From: an uncultured Bacteroidia bacterium
GTDB taxonomy: Bacteria > Bacteroidota > Bacteroidia > Bacteroidales > UBA932
NCBI GenBank assembly: GCA_902785575.1
Contig: CACZZF010000001.1
Location: 186,001-250,000, forward strand
Direction of reading: 5' to 3'
Length of the DNA stretch: 64,000 nt
A program made the translations under genes and the position numbers. The stretch's first letter is position 1. Every line of letters begins with the position of its first letter. Under the pieces are notes generated by a model, which saw nothing but the letters and a program-made list of their open reading frames with translations, made no database searches and was not told where the DNA came from. Shown piece by piece: positions 27,228 through 35,372 of the stretch.

Positions 27228-27860
27228 TTATTTATTCCAGCCGGCAGGATCCTCGCGCCAGCGCTGAAGCACCTCGGTGTCAGAAGGTTTGACAAGACCC
27301 TCCGAGGTCGCCACATCAATAAGTGAGCCATAATTGGAAAGGGTCGCAAGTGGCACACCCGCCTCCTTGAACCTCTCCGAGGCAAGATCGAACCCATAAG
27401 TGAATATCGCCACCATCCCAAGCACATCGGCTCCAGCCTTCCTCAAGGCATCGACAGCCGCCAAACTGCTCATCCCCGTAGAGATAAGGTCTTCAATCAC
27501 AACGACTTTCGCTCCTTCCGGAAGATTACCTTCAATCTGGGAGCCAGTCCCATGATCCTTCGGTTTCGGACGGACATAGACGAAAGGCTTGCCCATCCTG
27601 TCAGCGGCCAGGACACCATGAGCGATCGCACCTGTAGCCACTCCTGCCAACACTTCCGCCTCGGGATACAGTTCGGCCACCTTCGCGGCGAAAGCTTCGG
27701 CGACCATTGACCTTAATTCAGGATCAGAGAGTATCCTGCGGTTGTCACAATATATCGGAGACCTCCACCCGGAAGCCCAGGTGAAAGGGTCTTCGGGACG
27801 AAGGAGGACCGCTCCGATCCCCAACAACCCAGCAGCCAGTTTTCTGTCAATAGAGTCCAT
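27228..27860 (-). CDS. pyrE: Orotate phosphoribosyltransferase
   Basis: 210 residues. The PRPP-binding motif VVVIEDLISTG is at 119-129, and RPKPKDHGTG (97-106) is the catalytic loop. It converts orotate and PRPP to OMP in pyrimidine synthesis in the cytosol. A -7 element TATATTTG lies 40 nt before the ATG. It heads a four-gene run with the SRPBCC, rsmF and TPR genes and is divergent from the Nudix gene. Confidence 0.95.
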   Translation of the reverse strand: MDSIDRKLAAGLLGIGAVLLRPEDPFTWASGWRSPIYCDNRRILSDPELRSMVAEAFAAKVAELYPEAEVLAGVATGAIAHGVLAADRMGKPFVYVRPKPKDHGTGSQIEGNLPEGAKVVVIEDLISTGMSSLAAVDALRKAGADVLGMVAIFTYGFDLASERFKEAGVPLATLSNYGSLIDVATSEGLVKPSDTEVLQRWREDPAGWNK

Positions 27861-27900
27861 GTTCTTTCAAATGATTTCTTAAATTCGCGGACGTAGCTTA

Positions 27901-27908
27901 CAAATATA
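27901..27908 (-). promoter_or_regulatory. -7 element TATATTTG for pyrE
   Basis: Minus-strand TATATTTG in the 66-nt divergent spacer between pyrE and the Nudix gene, 40 nt before the pyrE ATG. No well-spaced -33 TTTG is seen. No clear element for the Nudix gene is visible in the same spacer. Confidence 0.45.
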
Positions 27909-27926
27909 GCGATTTTAATCTTCAAG

Positions 27927-28559
27927 ATGCGCAAGATCTACCTTGAAAAGAGGTGCATGGTCATCTGCCCGCCCGACGAGCCTGCTCTTTCGGATCCAAA
28001 CTCCGTGGAGTTCCATGTCGGGAACCAAAACGACATCTCACGGCTTGTCGACATGTTCGAGACGTCTGAGGCTCTTTCCAGGATCTTTATCCCGACGGAT
28101 GACGAGGACTCCACTTATGCCGCTTTCCGCTCATGTTTCAAGGAGGTCAACGCGGCCGGAGGCGTGGTTTCCAACAGGAGGGGCGACGTGCTGCTTATCC
28201 GACGGAATGATCTCTGGGATCTGCCTAAAGGGCATCAGGAGCCGGGAGAGGATATAACCTTGACAGCACTGAGAGAGGTCGAGGAGGAAACCGGGATACC
28301 GGAGCTTGAGTTGGGAAGGCTTATCTGCGTGACTGACCATTGCTACCGTAGAAACGACATTTGGCACTTGAAGCACACCTGGTGGTATGACATGCTGTAC
28401 ACCAACCCTGTCGACCTCACTCCGCAGCGGGAAGAAGACATCACAAAAGCGGCCTGGGTCGCCCGCTCCAGCCTATCCCCCTACCTAAAGGACACTTACC
28501 CTTCGATAGTGGAGGTATTCAGGGAGATGAAACATTTTGGAGAGAATGGGCGTATATAA
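27927..28559 (+). CDS. Nudix hydrolase
   Basis: 210 residues. The Nudix box is complete at 102-124 (G-x5-E-x7-REVEEETGI). An N-terminal extension of about 70 residues with two beta strands (IYLEKRCMVIC) precedes the Nudix fold. The substrate cannot be told; the family hydrolyses nucleoside diphosphates linked to other groups. It is followed 24 nt later by queA in the same direction. Confidence 0.88.
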   Translation: MRKIYLEKRCMVICPPDEPALSDPNSVEFHVGNQNDISRLVDMFETSEALSRIFIPTDDEDSTYAAFRSCFKEVNAAGGVVSNRRGDVLLIRRNDLWDLPKGHQEPGEDITLTALREVEEETGIPELELGRLICVTDHCYRRNDIWHLKHTWWYDMLYTNPVDLTPQREEDITKAAWVARSSLSPYLKDTYPSIVEVFREMKHFGENGRI

Positions 28560-28583
28560 TAGGTATCGGATTTATTGATATTT

Positions 28584-29633
28584 ATGAAACTCTCACAATT
28601 CCAGTTCCTCCTCCCCAAGGAGCGTGTCGCCCAAGAGCCCACAAGATGGCGTGATGAATGCAAACTGATGGTTGTCCACAAGGACACCGGCGAGATCGAG
28701 CACAGGATTTTCAAGGACATCATAGATTATTTCGGAAAGGGTGACACCTTCGTCCTCAACGACACTAAGGTTTTCCCGGCCAGGCTCTATGGCAAAAAAG
28801 AAAAGACCGGAGCGGACATCATGGTGTTCCTTCTTCGGGAGCTCAACCGGGAGCAGCATCTCTGGGATGTGATAGTGGATCCGGCGAGGAAGATCAGGAT
28901 AGGCAATAAGCTCTATTTCGGTGACGACCAGAGCCTTGTGGCTGAGGTGATAGACAACACCACTTCCAGGGGTCGCACCCTGCGTTTCCTCTATGACGGA
29001 CCTTACGAGGACTTCAAGCAGTCCCTCTTCAATCTTGGGGAACTTCCTGTCCCCAAATGGGTTAAGAGTAAGGTGACAGCCGAGGACAAGGAGAACTACC
29101 AGACCATCTTCGCCGCACACGAAGGTGCCGTTGCGGTTCCCTCCGCTGGTACACATTTCAGCCGCGAGCTTTTCAACAGAATGATCCTCAAGGACATCGA
29201 CAAGGCTTTCATCACAGTCCACATGGGGATTGGCCAGTTCCGCAGGGTCGATGTCGAGGATTTGTCGAAGCACAGGATGGATTCCGAGAGACTCATCATC
29301 GGCGAGGATGCTTGCAAGATCATCAACAAGGCCAAGAATGGTGGCCACAAGGTGGTGGCTATCGGCACGACCGTGATGAGGGGTCTTGAGACTTATGTGA
29401 CCACGACTCACGAGGTCAAGCCTTTCGACGGGTGGACCAACAAGTTCATATTCCCGCCTTATGATTTTTCCATTCCTGACGCTATCGTGTCCGGCTTCCA
29501 CATGCCTGAGTCCACGATGCTGATGGCGGTGGCCGCGTTCGGTGGATTTGACAATATCATGAACGCGTACAAGGTCGCTTTGGAGGAAGACTATCGCTTC
29601 GGCCCATACGGCGACGCCATGCTGGTCCTCTAA
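28584..29633 (+). CDS. queA: S-adenosylmethionine:tRNA ribosyltransferase-isomerase QueA
   Basis: 349 residues. Begins MKLSQFQFLLPKERVAQEP, the family opening, and contains FVLNDTKVFPARL, AAHEGAVAVPSAGTHF and FHMPESTMLMAVAAF. It transfers the ribosyl part of SAM to preQ1-modified tRNA in queuosine synthesis. ATG at 28584 is preferred over an upstream TTG at 28575. The 24-nt gap to the Nudix gene leaves no room for a preQ1 riboswitch. A strong terminator follows the stop. Confidence 0.95.
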   Translation: MKLSQFQFLLPKERVAQEPTRWRDECKLMVVHKDTGEIEHRIFKDIIDYFGKGDTFVLNDTKVFPARLYGKKEKTGADIMVFLLRELNREQHLWDVIVDPARKIRIGNKLYFGDDQSLVAEVIDNTTSRGRTLRFLYDGPYEDFKQSLFNLGELPVPKWVKSKVTAEDKENYQTIFAAHEGAVAVPSAGTHFSRELFNRMILKDIDKAFITVHMGIGQFRRVDVEDLSKHRMDSERLIIGEDACKIINKAKNGGHKVVAIGTTVMRGLETYVTTTHEVKPFDGWTNKFIFPPYDFSIPDAIVSGFHMPESTMLMAVAAFGGFDNIMNAYKVALEEDYRFGPYGDAMLVL

Positions 29634-29656
29634 CGATTAATCCGATTGAAATTAGC

Positions 29657-29688
29657 GGTCGGCAGGAAATCCCTGCCGGCCTTTTTTT
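29657..29688 (+). terminator. Rho-independent terminator after queA
   Basis: Arms GGTCGGCAGG (29657-29666) and CCTGCCGGCC (29672-29681) pair with one mismatch around a 5-nt loop and are followed by seven T. Confidence 0.75.
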
Positions 29689-29702
29689 GTATATTCGCGA
29701 AT

Positions 29703-29781
29703 GGCGGCAGGCAAAAGCCCCGCCGACCATTTACCCGGATAGGGCGCGAAGCGCATGGAGGCGGGACTTTTGCCCGCCGCC
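29703..29781. repeat. 79-bp palindromic intergenic element before dprA
   Basis: Arms of 22 nt at 29703-29724 and 29760-29781 pair at 20 of 22 positions, with a 35-nt middle that carries its own small GC-rich hairpin (GGCGCGAAGCGC region). It lies between the queA terminator and dprA and lacks a T tract, so it is not a simple terminator. A REP/MITE-like nature is inferred. Confidence 0.6.
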
Positions 29782-29807
29782 GCGACAATATAAAACAATG
29801 AGAAACT

Positions 29808-30983
29808 ATGGAAAATTTCAACGAAGAAGAAAGGGCGTGTCTTTGTGCCCTGAACCGGATTTTCGGATTCGAGCCGAAAATCGGAAGAAGCCTTACCGAG
29901 GCTTTCGGCGGAGCGTCCGCCGTATTCAAAGCATCACAAAACGAGCTCTCAGAGCTGCTGGGTTCATATTCAAGAATCCGGTTCGTACCACTTATCACAG
30001 AGAGCGCCTTTGAGTCCGCTGCCATCGAGCTTGAGAAGCTCGCCTCTGACGGATGCCGTTTTATCGGAATCGGAGAGGAGGGTTATCCCAAGGCATTGCT
30101 GGAATGTGACGATCCACCCCTCGGGCTTTATTACAAAGGTGTATTATCCCCTGAAGAGGTTTTCGACAAACGCCCGCAGATAGCGGTGATCGGGACAAGA
30201 AGCCTGTCTTATTACGGCAGGGACTGGTGCAGGAATATAGTGGAAGCCATGTCAAAAGCCAAGGTGAAACCATTGATCGTCAGCGGTTTGGCTCTCGGGG
30301 TCGACGTGACAGCCCACCGGGCGGCGCTCGACTTCGGGCTACCGACCGTCGGAGTCATGGCCACCGGAATTGACGACATTTATCCTCCTCAAAACATAAA
30401 GACAGGCCAGCTGATGGCCGCCACTAAAGGTTGTGCCCTGATAACCGACTATCCTCCCCAAACCGCGGCAGTCCGGATCAATTTCTTGCGCCGGAACAGG
30501 ATCATCGCCGGGATATGCTCCGCCACCATCCTTGTTGAATCCAAGATCCGGGGTGGGGGAATGATGACCGCCCGTCTTGCCAACTCCTACGACAGGGACG
30601 TGTTCGCCCTTCCTGGACGAGTCGACGATCCCCTGTCCCAAGGGTGTAACATGCTGATAAGAGAAACTATAGCGGCACCTGTCGGCAATCTTTCCGACCT
30701 CATGGAAAGGCTAGGCCTGGGCGCGGCCGGCATCGCTTTGAAGGCTGACTTCAAGAAAGAGGTAGAGGAATATTACGCCGATATGGACGAGACCTCGAGA
30801 AGAGACATCATCAAATTAGCCCTGGCGGTCAAATCCAGGCGGGGAATAGGTATGGATGATCTTTGCTCCCTGTTCGGCTGGACTTTCAGCAAGGTCAGCC
30901 GCATTGTCACCACTCTTGAATGTGACGGTTTCATATCGGTCGATCTCCTCCAACATTGCTCTCCCCGAGTGGCGAAATCCTGA
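29808..30983 (+). CDS. dprA: DNA-processing protein DprA
   Basis: 391 residues. An N-terminal helical SAM-like region (about 1-80), the DprA Rossmann domain (about 90-310) with AVIGTRSLSYYG, VSGLALGVDVTAHRAAL, TGIDDIYPPQN and FALPGRVDDPLSQG, then a C-terminal winged-helix (about 325-391). It loads RecA on single-stranded DNA taken up during transformation, though many non-competent bacteria keep it. Start at ATG 29808 matches the family opening. Confidence 0.94.
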   Translation: MENFNEEERACLCALNRIFGFEPKIGRSLTEAFGGASAVFKASQNELSELLGSYSRIRFVPLITESAFESAAIELEKLASDGCRFIGIGEEGYPKALLECDDPPLGLYYKGVLSPEEVFDKRPQIAVIGTRSLSYYGRDWCRNIVEAMSKAKVKPLIVSGLALGVDVTAHRAALDFGLPTVGVMATGIDDIYPPQNIKTGQLMAATKGCALITDYPPQTAAVRINFLRRNRIIAGICSATILVESKIRGGGMMTARLANSYDRDVFALPGRVDDPLSQGCNMLIRETIAAPVGNLSDLMERLGLGAAGIALKADFKKEVEEYYADMDETSRRDIIKLALAVKSRRGIGMDDLCSLFGWTFSKVSRIVTTLECDGFISVDLLQHCSPRVAKS

Positions 30984-31003
30984 CGGATTAAGAGAAAAAT
31001 GAG

Positions 31004-31011
31004 TATATTTG
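31004..31011 (+). promoter_or_regulatory. -7 element TATATTTG immediately before tatD
   Basis: TATATTTG ends 6 nt before the tatD ATG (31018). In Bacteroidota the transcript starts a few nt after this element, which would put the first base at or next to the ATG. No -33 TTTG at the right spacing. Confidence 0.48.
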
Positions 31012-31017
31012 GAGGAT

Positions 31018-31779
31018 ATGACTTTCATCGATACTCATTGCCACCTTTCTGACGGGGCTTTCGCCGGAGAAGAAGACTCTTACATCCAGAGAGCCAAGGA
31101 AGCCGGAGTGGAGATAATGCTCCAGCCGGATGTGGACAGCCGTGAGCGGCAGTCCATGTTCGACGTGACCGGGCGCCATCCAGGCGTCCTGTTTCCAATG
31201 CTGGGGCTATACCCCGGATCAGTGGACAAGGAATGGGAAAAAGAGATCGGACGGATGTTGGAATATTCGGACAAAAAGGTCGTGGCTATCGGGGAGATTG
31301 GTCTGGATTACTACTACGGCAAGGAATTCGAAAAGGAACAGAGGGAGGCGCTGCATTGGCAACTGGACTACGCCAAGGAACGGGATCTTCCTGTCAATAT
31401 CCACCTCAGGGACGCCATGGGAGACTTCCTTGAGATACTCCGGAGCCATAAGGGATTGCGGGGCAATATGCACGCCTATAGCGGCAGCTACGAGAGTTTC
31501 ATGGAGCTCCAGCGTCTCGGAGACTGGTCAATCGGAGTCGGCGGGGTTGTGACATTCAAGAAAGCGTCCCTGGCAGAGGTGGTCGCGAAAGTCCCCCTCG
31601 AAAGGATAGTGCTTGAGACAGATGCCCCTTACCTCACTCCAGTCCCGTACAGAGGACGCAGAAATGAGAGTTCATATATCCCTTTCATCGCCGCCAAAGT
31701 CGCCGAGCTGAAAGGAATCACAATCGAGGAGGTCGCCGAAGTGACCACATCAAACGCCAGGAATCTATTCGGAATATAA
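31018..31779 (+). CDS. TatD family metal-dependent DNase
   Basis: 253 residues of the TIM-barrel amidohydrolase type. Metal ligands are in FIDTHCHL (4-11), GEIGLDYYY, NIHLRDA, MHAYSG and LETDAPYLTP. The family has 3'-5' exonuclease or D-aminoacyl-type activities in the cytosol. ATG at 31018 is chosen; a TTG at 31009 is part of the -7 element. It is followed by ansA after 4 nt. Confidence 0.93.
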   Translation: MTFIDTHCHLSDGAFAGEEDSYIQRAKEAGVEIMLQPDVDSRERQSMFDVTGRHPGVLFPMLGLYPGSVDKEWEKEIGRMLEYSDKKVVAIGEIGLDYYYGKEFEKEQREALHWQLDYAKERDLPVNIHLRDAMGDFLEILRSHKGLRGNMHAYSGSYESFMELQRLGDWSIGVGGVVTFKKASLAEVVAKVPLERIVLETDAPYLTPVPYRGRRNESSYIPFIAAKVAELKGITIEEVAEVTTSNARNLFGI

Positions 31780-31783
31780 GAAT

Positions 31784-32821
31784 ATGAAAGACGCTTCATC
31801 AATACTTATCATCTACACCGGAGGCACCATCGGAATGCGGCAGGACCCTGTGGACGGAACACTTAAACCGTTCGATTTCAGCCAGATAGTGGATGAGGTC
31901 CCGGAGCTGGGAAAATATGCCGTCAAGATCGACTCGTACACCTTCGACCCTTTGATCGACTCTTCCGACGTGGAGCCGGGCCTCTGGCAGTCCCTGGCCT
32001 CGCTGATCAAGGAACGGTACGATGAGTATGACGGTTTTGTGGTGCTCCACGGAACCGACACAATGGCATATTCGGCTTCCGCTTTGAGTTTCATGCTGGA
32101 TAATCTCGCGAAACCAGTCATATTCACTGGTAGCCAGTTGCCGATCGGGGTGCCGAGAACGGACGGTAAAGAAAATCTGATCTCCGCTGTGGAGATAGCC
32201 GCCGCAAAGGACGATAACGGCCACTCATTGGTTCCGGAAGTCAGCATATTCTTTGATTCCCAATTACTTCGGGGTAACAGGAGCACAAAGGTCAGCTCCG
32301 AGGAGTTCAGGGCTTTCCAGTCTCCAGGCTATCCGGCGCTAGCCGAGGCTGGTATAAACATCAAATACAACAGGTCTGTGATAATGAGGCCTGAGGTATG
32401 GTCAGCTCCACTGAGGATCTCGACCGCCCTCGACACCAGGGTGTCGATTCTGAAAATCCATCCCGGGATCACCCCCCAGGTGATGAGGTACTTCCTCTGC
32501 GGTCCCGAGACCAGGGCCGTCATTCTCGAAACCTATGGTTCAGGCAACGCTCCCTCCAGCCAATGGTTCCTCGACATCGTGAAAGAGGCCGCGCGCATGG
32601 GAAAGGTTCTGATGAATGTCACCCAGTGCTCCTCTGGCACTGTGAATATGGATCTTTACGCCACCGGTAAAGCCCTCCAGAAAGCCGGGGTTGTCTCCGG
32701 GCTTGACATAACGACCGAAAGCGCGCTCGCCAAGCTATTCCATCTACTGGGAGCGAGCGATGATAACGAGTGGGTGAAAAAGAGACTTGGTGAGAATCTT
32801 AAAGGAGAAATTTCAAAGTAA
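31784..32821 (+). CDS. ansA: Type I (cytosolic) asparaginase
   Basis: 345 residues without signal peptide. Catalytic motifs YTGGTIG (Thr12, Thr15) and VVLHGTDTMAYSA are intact, as is the type I marker TGSQLPIGVPRTDGKENL. It hydrolyses asparagine to aspartate and ammonia. Expressed with tatD (4-nt gap). The 124 nt after it (32822-32945) are AT-rich with two GGTTTTTTGT-like direct repeats before exbB; no consensus promoter is seen there. Confidence 0.93.
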   Translation: MKDASSILIIYTGGTIGMRQDPVDGTLKPFDFSQIVDEVPELGKYAVKIDSYTFDPLIDSSDVEPGLWQSLASLIKERYDEYDGFVVLHGTDTMAYSASALSFMLDNLAKPVIFTGSQLPIGVPRTDGKENLISAVEIAAAKDDNGHSLVPEVSIFFDSQLLRGNRSTKVSSEEFRAFQSPGYPALAEAGINIKYNRSVIMRPEVWSAPLRISTALDTRVSILKIHPGITPQVMRYFLCGPETRAVILETYGSGNAPSSQWFLDIVKEAARMGKVLMNVTQCSSGTVNMDLYATGKALQKAGVVSGLDITTESALAKLFHLLGASDDNEWVKKRLGENLKGEISK

Positions 32822-32945
32822 CTCTTGCCTTTTGAAAATAAATTAGTAAATTGCAACGGTTTTTTGTGAGGTTTTTTGTCCAGGAAATCAAGAAGAAAGA
32901 TATAACTATTTAATACTTTATTAATTAAATCACACGAAAACGGTT

Positions 32946-33725
32946 ATGAAAAAGTTTTTCATGTTCTTGGCTGTAGCAGGTGCTCTCACCTTCTCCGCCA
33001 GCGTCGCGTCCGCTCAGGATCAGCCCGCCCCCACCGAGCAGGCCACCCAGCTCACCGCTGAGGACCTCCTCAAGGGTACTGGTGAGGATGTTCCTTTCCA
33101 CCAGCAGATCAAGTCCTATTTCATCCAGGGAGGTCCCGCCTTCATGTCCGCGATCATCCTCTGCTTGATTCTTGGTCTTGCCCTCGCTATCGAGAGGATC
33201 CTCTATCTGTCGTTCGCGAAAACCAACACCAAGAAACTCATCGCCAAGGTTGAGGACGCTCTCGCCGAGGGTGGTGTCGAGAAGGCTAAGGATGTCTGCC
33301 GTGACACCAAGGGCCCTGTCGCCAGCATCTTCTACGATGGTCTTCTCCACTATGACGAAGGTCTCGACGTGGTCGAGAAGAGGATCGCCTCTTCCGGCGG
33401 TGTCCAGATGAGCCTCATGGAGAACAACCTCTCTTGGATCTCCCTCTTCATCGCGATCGCTCCTTCACTCGGATTCTTGGGAACAGTTATCGGTATGGTC
33501 AAGGCTTTCGACGCTATCGAGGCCGCCGGAGACATCTCCCCGAACATCGTTGCTGGAGGTATGAAGGTCGCCCTTATCACCACCGTCGGTGGTCTTATCG
33601 TCGCTATGATTCTCCAGGTGTTCTACAACTATATCCTTTCCAGGATCGACGCCCTCTCAATTGATATGGAGGAAGCTTCGATCAACCTCGTCGACGCTCT
33701 CGCGAAGTACGAGCAGAAGAAATAA
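32946..33725 (+). CDS. exbB: ExbB/TolQ/MotA-family proton channel
   Basis: 259 residues. Signal peptide (1-23, ending ASAQ), a periplasmic stretch, then three membrane helices (about 64-82, 162-188, 205-231). The conserved block IAPSLGFLGTVIGMVKAFDAI is present. With ExbD it uses the proton gradient to energise TonB. A signal peptide before helix 1 is usual in Bacteroidota ExbB. First gene of a cluster with a 4-TM protein and two ExbD genes. Confidence 0.93.
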   Translation: MKKFFMFLAVAGALTFSASVASAQDQPAPTEQATQLTAEDLLKGTGEDVPFHQQIKSYFIQGGPAFMSAIILCLILGLALAIERILYLSFAKTNTKKLIAKVEDALAEGGVEKAKDVCRDTKGPVASIFYDGLLHYDEGLDVVEKRIASSGGVQMSLMENNLSWISLFIAIAPSLGFLGTVIGMVKAFDAIEAAGDISPNIVAGGMKVALITTVGGLIVAMILQVFYNYILSRIDALSIDMEEASINLVDALAKYEQKK

Positions 33726-33761
33726 TATAATTAGTTGTAACAACCTTTAGAATCTCACACA

Positions 33762-34181
33762 ATGAAGAATATATCCAAGATAATCGGCTGGGTGCTGGGT
33801 ATCCTTGGCATCGTGCTGGGAATTTGGTGTCTCACCAAGGGTGAGGCCTCAAACGAAGGCCCGGTGAACCTCCTCCTCAGGTACAGCTACTTCCTGCTCA
33901 TCGCGGCGGTAGTCATCCTGTTGGGGCTTGCCATCATCCAGACCGCAAGGAACAATCCGAAGGGGTTGCTCAAAGCCCTTTGCGTGATTGTCGGCGTGGC
34001 GGCGCTCGTGGCGATCGCCTATGCGCTTGCCTCCAGCGATCCTATCGTCAGCCTCAAGAAGCAACCCGACGCGGGCACTCTGAAGCTGACTGACACTATC
34101 ATGAAACTGACCTACATCCTCGGTGGTGCCGCTATCGTCTCCATCATCTTCGGTGTGATCAGAAACGCTATCAACAAATAA
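33762..34181 (+). CDS. Four-helix membrane protein of the Exb cluster, function unknown
   Basis: 139 residues with four hydrophobic segments (about 7-25, 43-60, 68-90, 114-134). No recognised family. Its fixed place between exbB and exbD, with short gaps (36 and 9 nt), suggests an accessory inner-membrane subunit of the proton-driven complex. That role is inference from position. Confidence 0.72.
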   Translation: MKNISKIIGWVLGILGIVLGIWCLTKGEASNEGPVNLLLRYSYFLLIAAVVILLGLAIIQTARNNPKGLLKALCVIVGVAALVAIAYALASSDPIVSLKKQPDAGTLKLTDTIMKLTYILGGAAIVSIIFGVIRNAINK

Positions 34182-34190
34182 TATCCGGCT

Positions 34191-34769
34191 ATGGCTAAAA
34201 AGAAAACTCCGGGTCTGAACACCCAATCAACAGCCGACATCGCTTTCCTTCTGTTGTGCTACTTCCTTATGGTTTCCACTATGGACCAGCAGTCCGGCCT
34301 TGTGCGCCGTCTGCCCCCTATGCCGGATCCCAAGGCGAAGCAAGAGGACACGAAGGTTAACAGGCGTAATATCATCATCGTGAAGATCAACTCTTCCGAC
34401 AGGCTGTTCGCCGGTGACCAGCTCATGGATGTTAGCCAGCTCAAGGATAAGATCAAGGAATTCATGACGAATCCTAACGACGATCCCAACCTGCCCGAAA
34501 GGGAGGTAAAGAACATCGAGGGATTCGGCGATTACCCGGTCACCAAAGGAGTTATCTCCCTGCAGAATGACCGTGGAACCAGCTACCAGGCCTATATAGC
34601 CGTCCAAAACGAGCTAGTCAAGGCCATCAATGAGATTCGTGACGACTTCTGCCGTCAGAACTTCGGAAGGGTGTACAACCTTGTCACCGAGGACCAGCAG
34701 AAGATCGCGAGGGAAGCTATTCCGCAGAACATTTCTGAGGCTGAGCCTAAGGACGTGGGTAAAAAGTAA
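34191..34769 (+). CDS. exbD: ExbD/TolR-family protein, first copy
   Basis: 192 residues. One N-terminal helix (about 14-30) with the proton-carrying Asp16 in STADIAFLLLCYFLM, then a periplasmic domain. It is longer than the second copy, with an extra C-terminal region (about 150-192) rich in charged residues. Forms the stator with ExbB. Downstream copy follows after 17 nt. Confidence 0.9.
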   Translation: MAKKKTPGLNTQSTADIAFLLLCYFLMVSTMDQQSGLVRRLPPMPDPKAKQEDTKVNRRNIIIVKINSSDRLFAGDQLMDVSQLKDKIKEFMTNPNDDPNLPEREVKNIEGFGDYPVTKGVISLQNDRGTSYQAYIAVQNELVKAINEIRDDFCRQNFGRVYNLVTEDQQKIAREAIPQNISEAEPKDVGKK

Positions 34770-34772
34770 TTC

Positions 34773-34778
34773 AGGAGG
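34773..34778 (+). promoter_or_regulatory. Strong Shine-Dalgarno AGGAGG before the second exbD
   Basis: AGGAGG lies 8 nt before the ATG at 34787. Perfect Shine-Dalgarno sites are rare in Bacteroidota, and most other starts in this window lack one. Confidence 0.5.
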
Positions 34779-34786
34779 ACCAACAC

Positions 34787-35248
34787 ATGCCTATTTTCAA
34801 AAGAAGCGGTAAAAAAGACATGCCCGAGCTTGGGACAAGCTCCGACATCGTGTTCATGTTCCTTTTCTTCTTCATGGTGACAACGCAGATGCGTTCGAGT
34901 GAAGTCAAGGTTAAGGTACATCTTCCTGAAGCTACTGAGGTCGCTAAACTTGAGAGGAAAGACCTGGCTTCCTATATCTACATCGGCTCCCCTACCGCCC
35001 AGTATCAGGGCCAGTATGGAACCGAGGCTAGGATCCAGCTCAACGATTCTTTCAAGACCACCAACGATATCCGAGATTTCATCGCCGCTGAACGCGATGC
35101 CATGAGCGAGACGGACAGACAGTTGATGCAGGTCGATATCAAAGCTGACGAAGACGTCAGGATGGGTATTGTGACGGACGTGAAGCAAGAGCTAAGGCGC
35201 TGCTCCGCCCTTAAGATCATGTACGCTGCCCGCAAGGCCGGACAGTAA
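34787..35248 (+). CDS. exbD: ExbD/TolR-family protein, second copy
   Basis: 153 residues. N-terminal helix (about 19-36) with Asp20 in TSSDIVFMFLFFFMV, then a periplasmic domain with ADEDVRMGIVTDVKQELRRC, the TolR/ExbD closing fold. Two different ExbD proteins per cluster are usual in Bacteroidota and may form a heterodimer. A terminator follows. Confidence 0.92.
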   Translation: MPIFKRSGKKDMPELGTSSDIVFMFLFFFMVTTQMRSSEVKVKVHLPEATEVAKLERKDLASYIYIGSPTAQYQGQYGTEARIQLNDSFKTTNDIRDFIAAERDAMSETDRQLMQVDIKADEDVRMGIVTDVKQELRRCSALKIMYAARKAGQ

Positions 35249-35271
35249 CCCGTCAGACGACTGACATTAGG

Positions 35272-35302
35272 AAAAAGAGGACGCGTGGCGCCCTCTTTTT
35301 TT
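35272..35302 (+). terminator. Terminator after the exbBD cluster
   Basis: AAAAAGAGG (35272-35280) and CCTCTTTTT (35292-35300) pair perfectly around an 11-nt GC-rich loop and run into a T tract. Confidence 0.65.
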
Positions 35303-35315
35303 ATGCTCCGCACTC

Positions 35316-35346
35316 TTTGTCTTGGCTGATTTTTATAGTATATTTG
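35316..35346 (+). promoter_or_regulatory. asnS promoter (TTTG-N19-TATATTTG)
   Basis: TTTG at 35316-35319, a 19-nt spacer and TATATTTG at 35339-35346 match consensus. The predicted start of transcription is about 35352; a minimal ATG-TAA lies at 35354-35359, upstream of the true asnS ATG at 35373. Confidence 0.78.
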
Positions 35347-35372
35347 TGGGATTATGTAAAGTTTTGTAGCAA

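Noticed and set aside
28560..28583. preQ1 riboswitch before queA
   Set aside because: The gap is only 24 nt, too short for any known preQ1 aptamer plus a start region.
32822..32945. Small RNA or riboswitch before exbB
   Set aside because: Only short T-rich direct repeats are seen; no stable stem or known aptamer pattern is apparent by eye.
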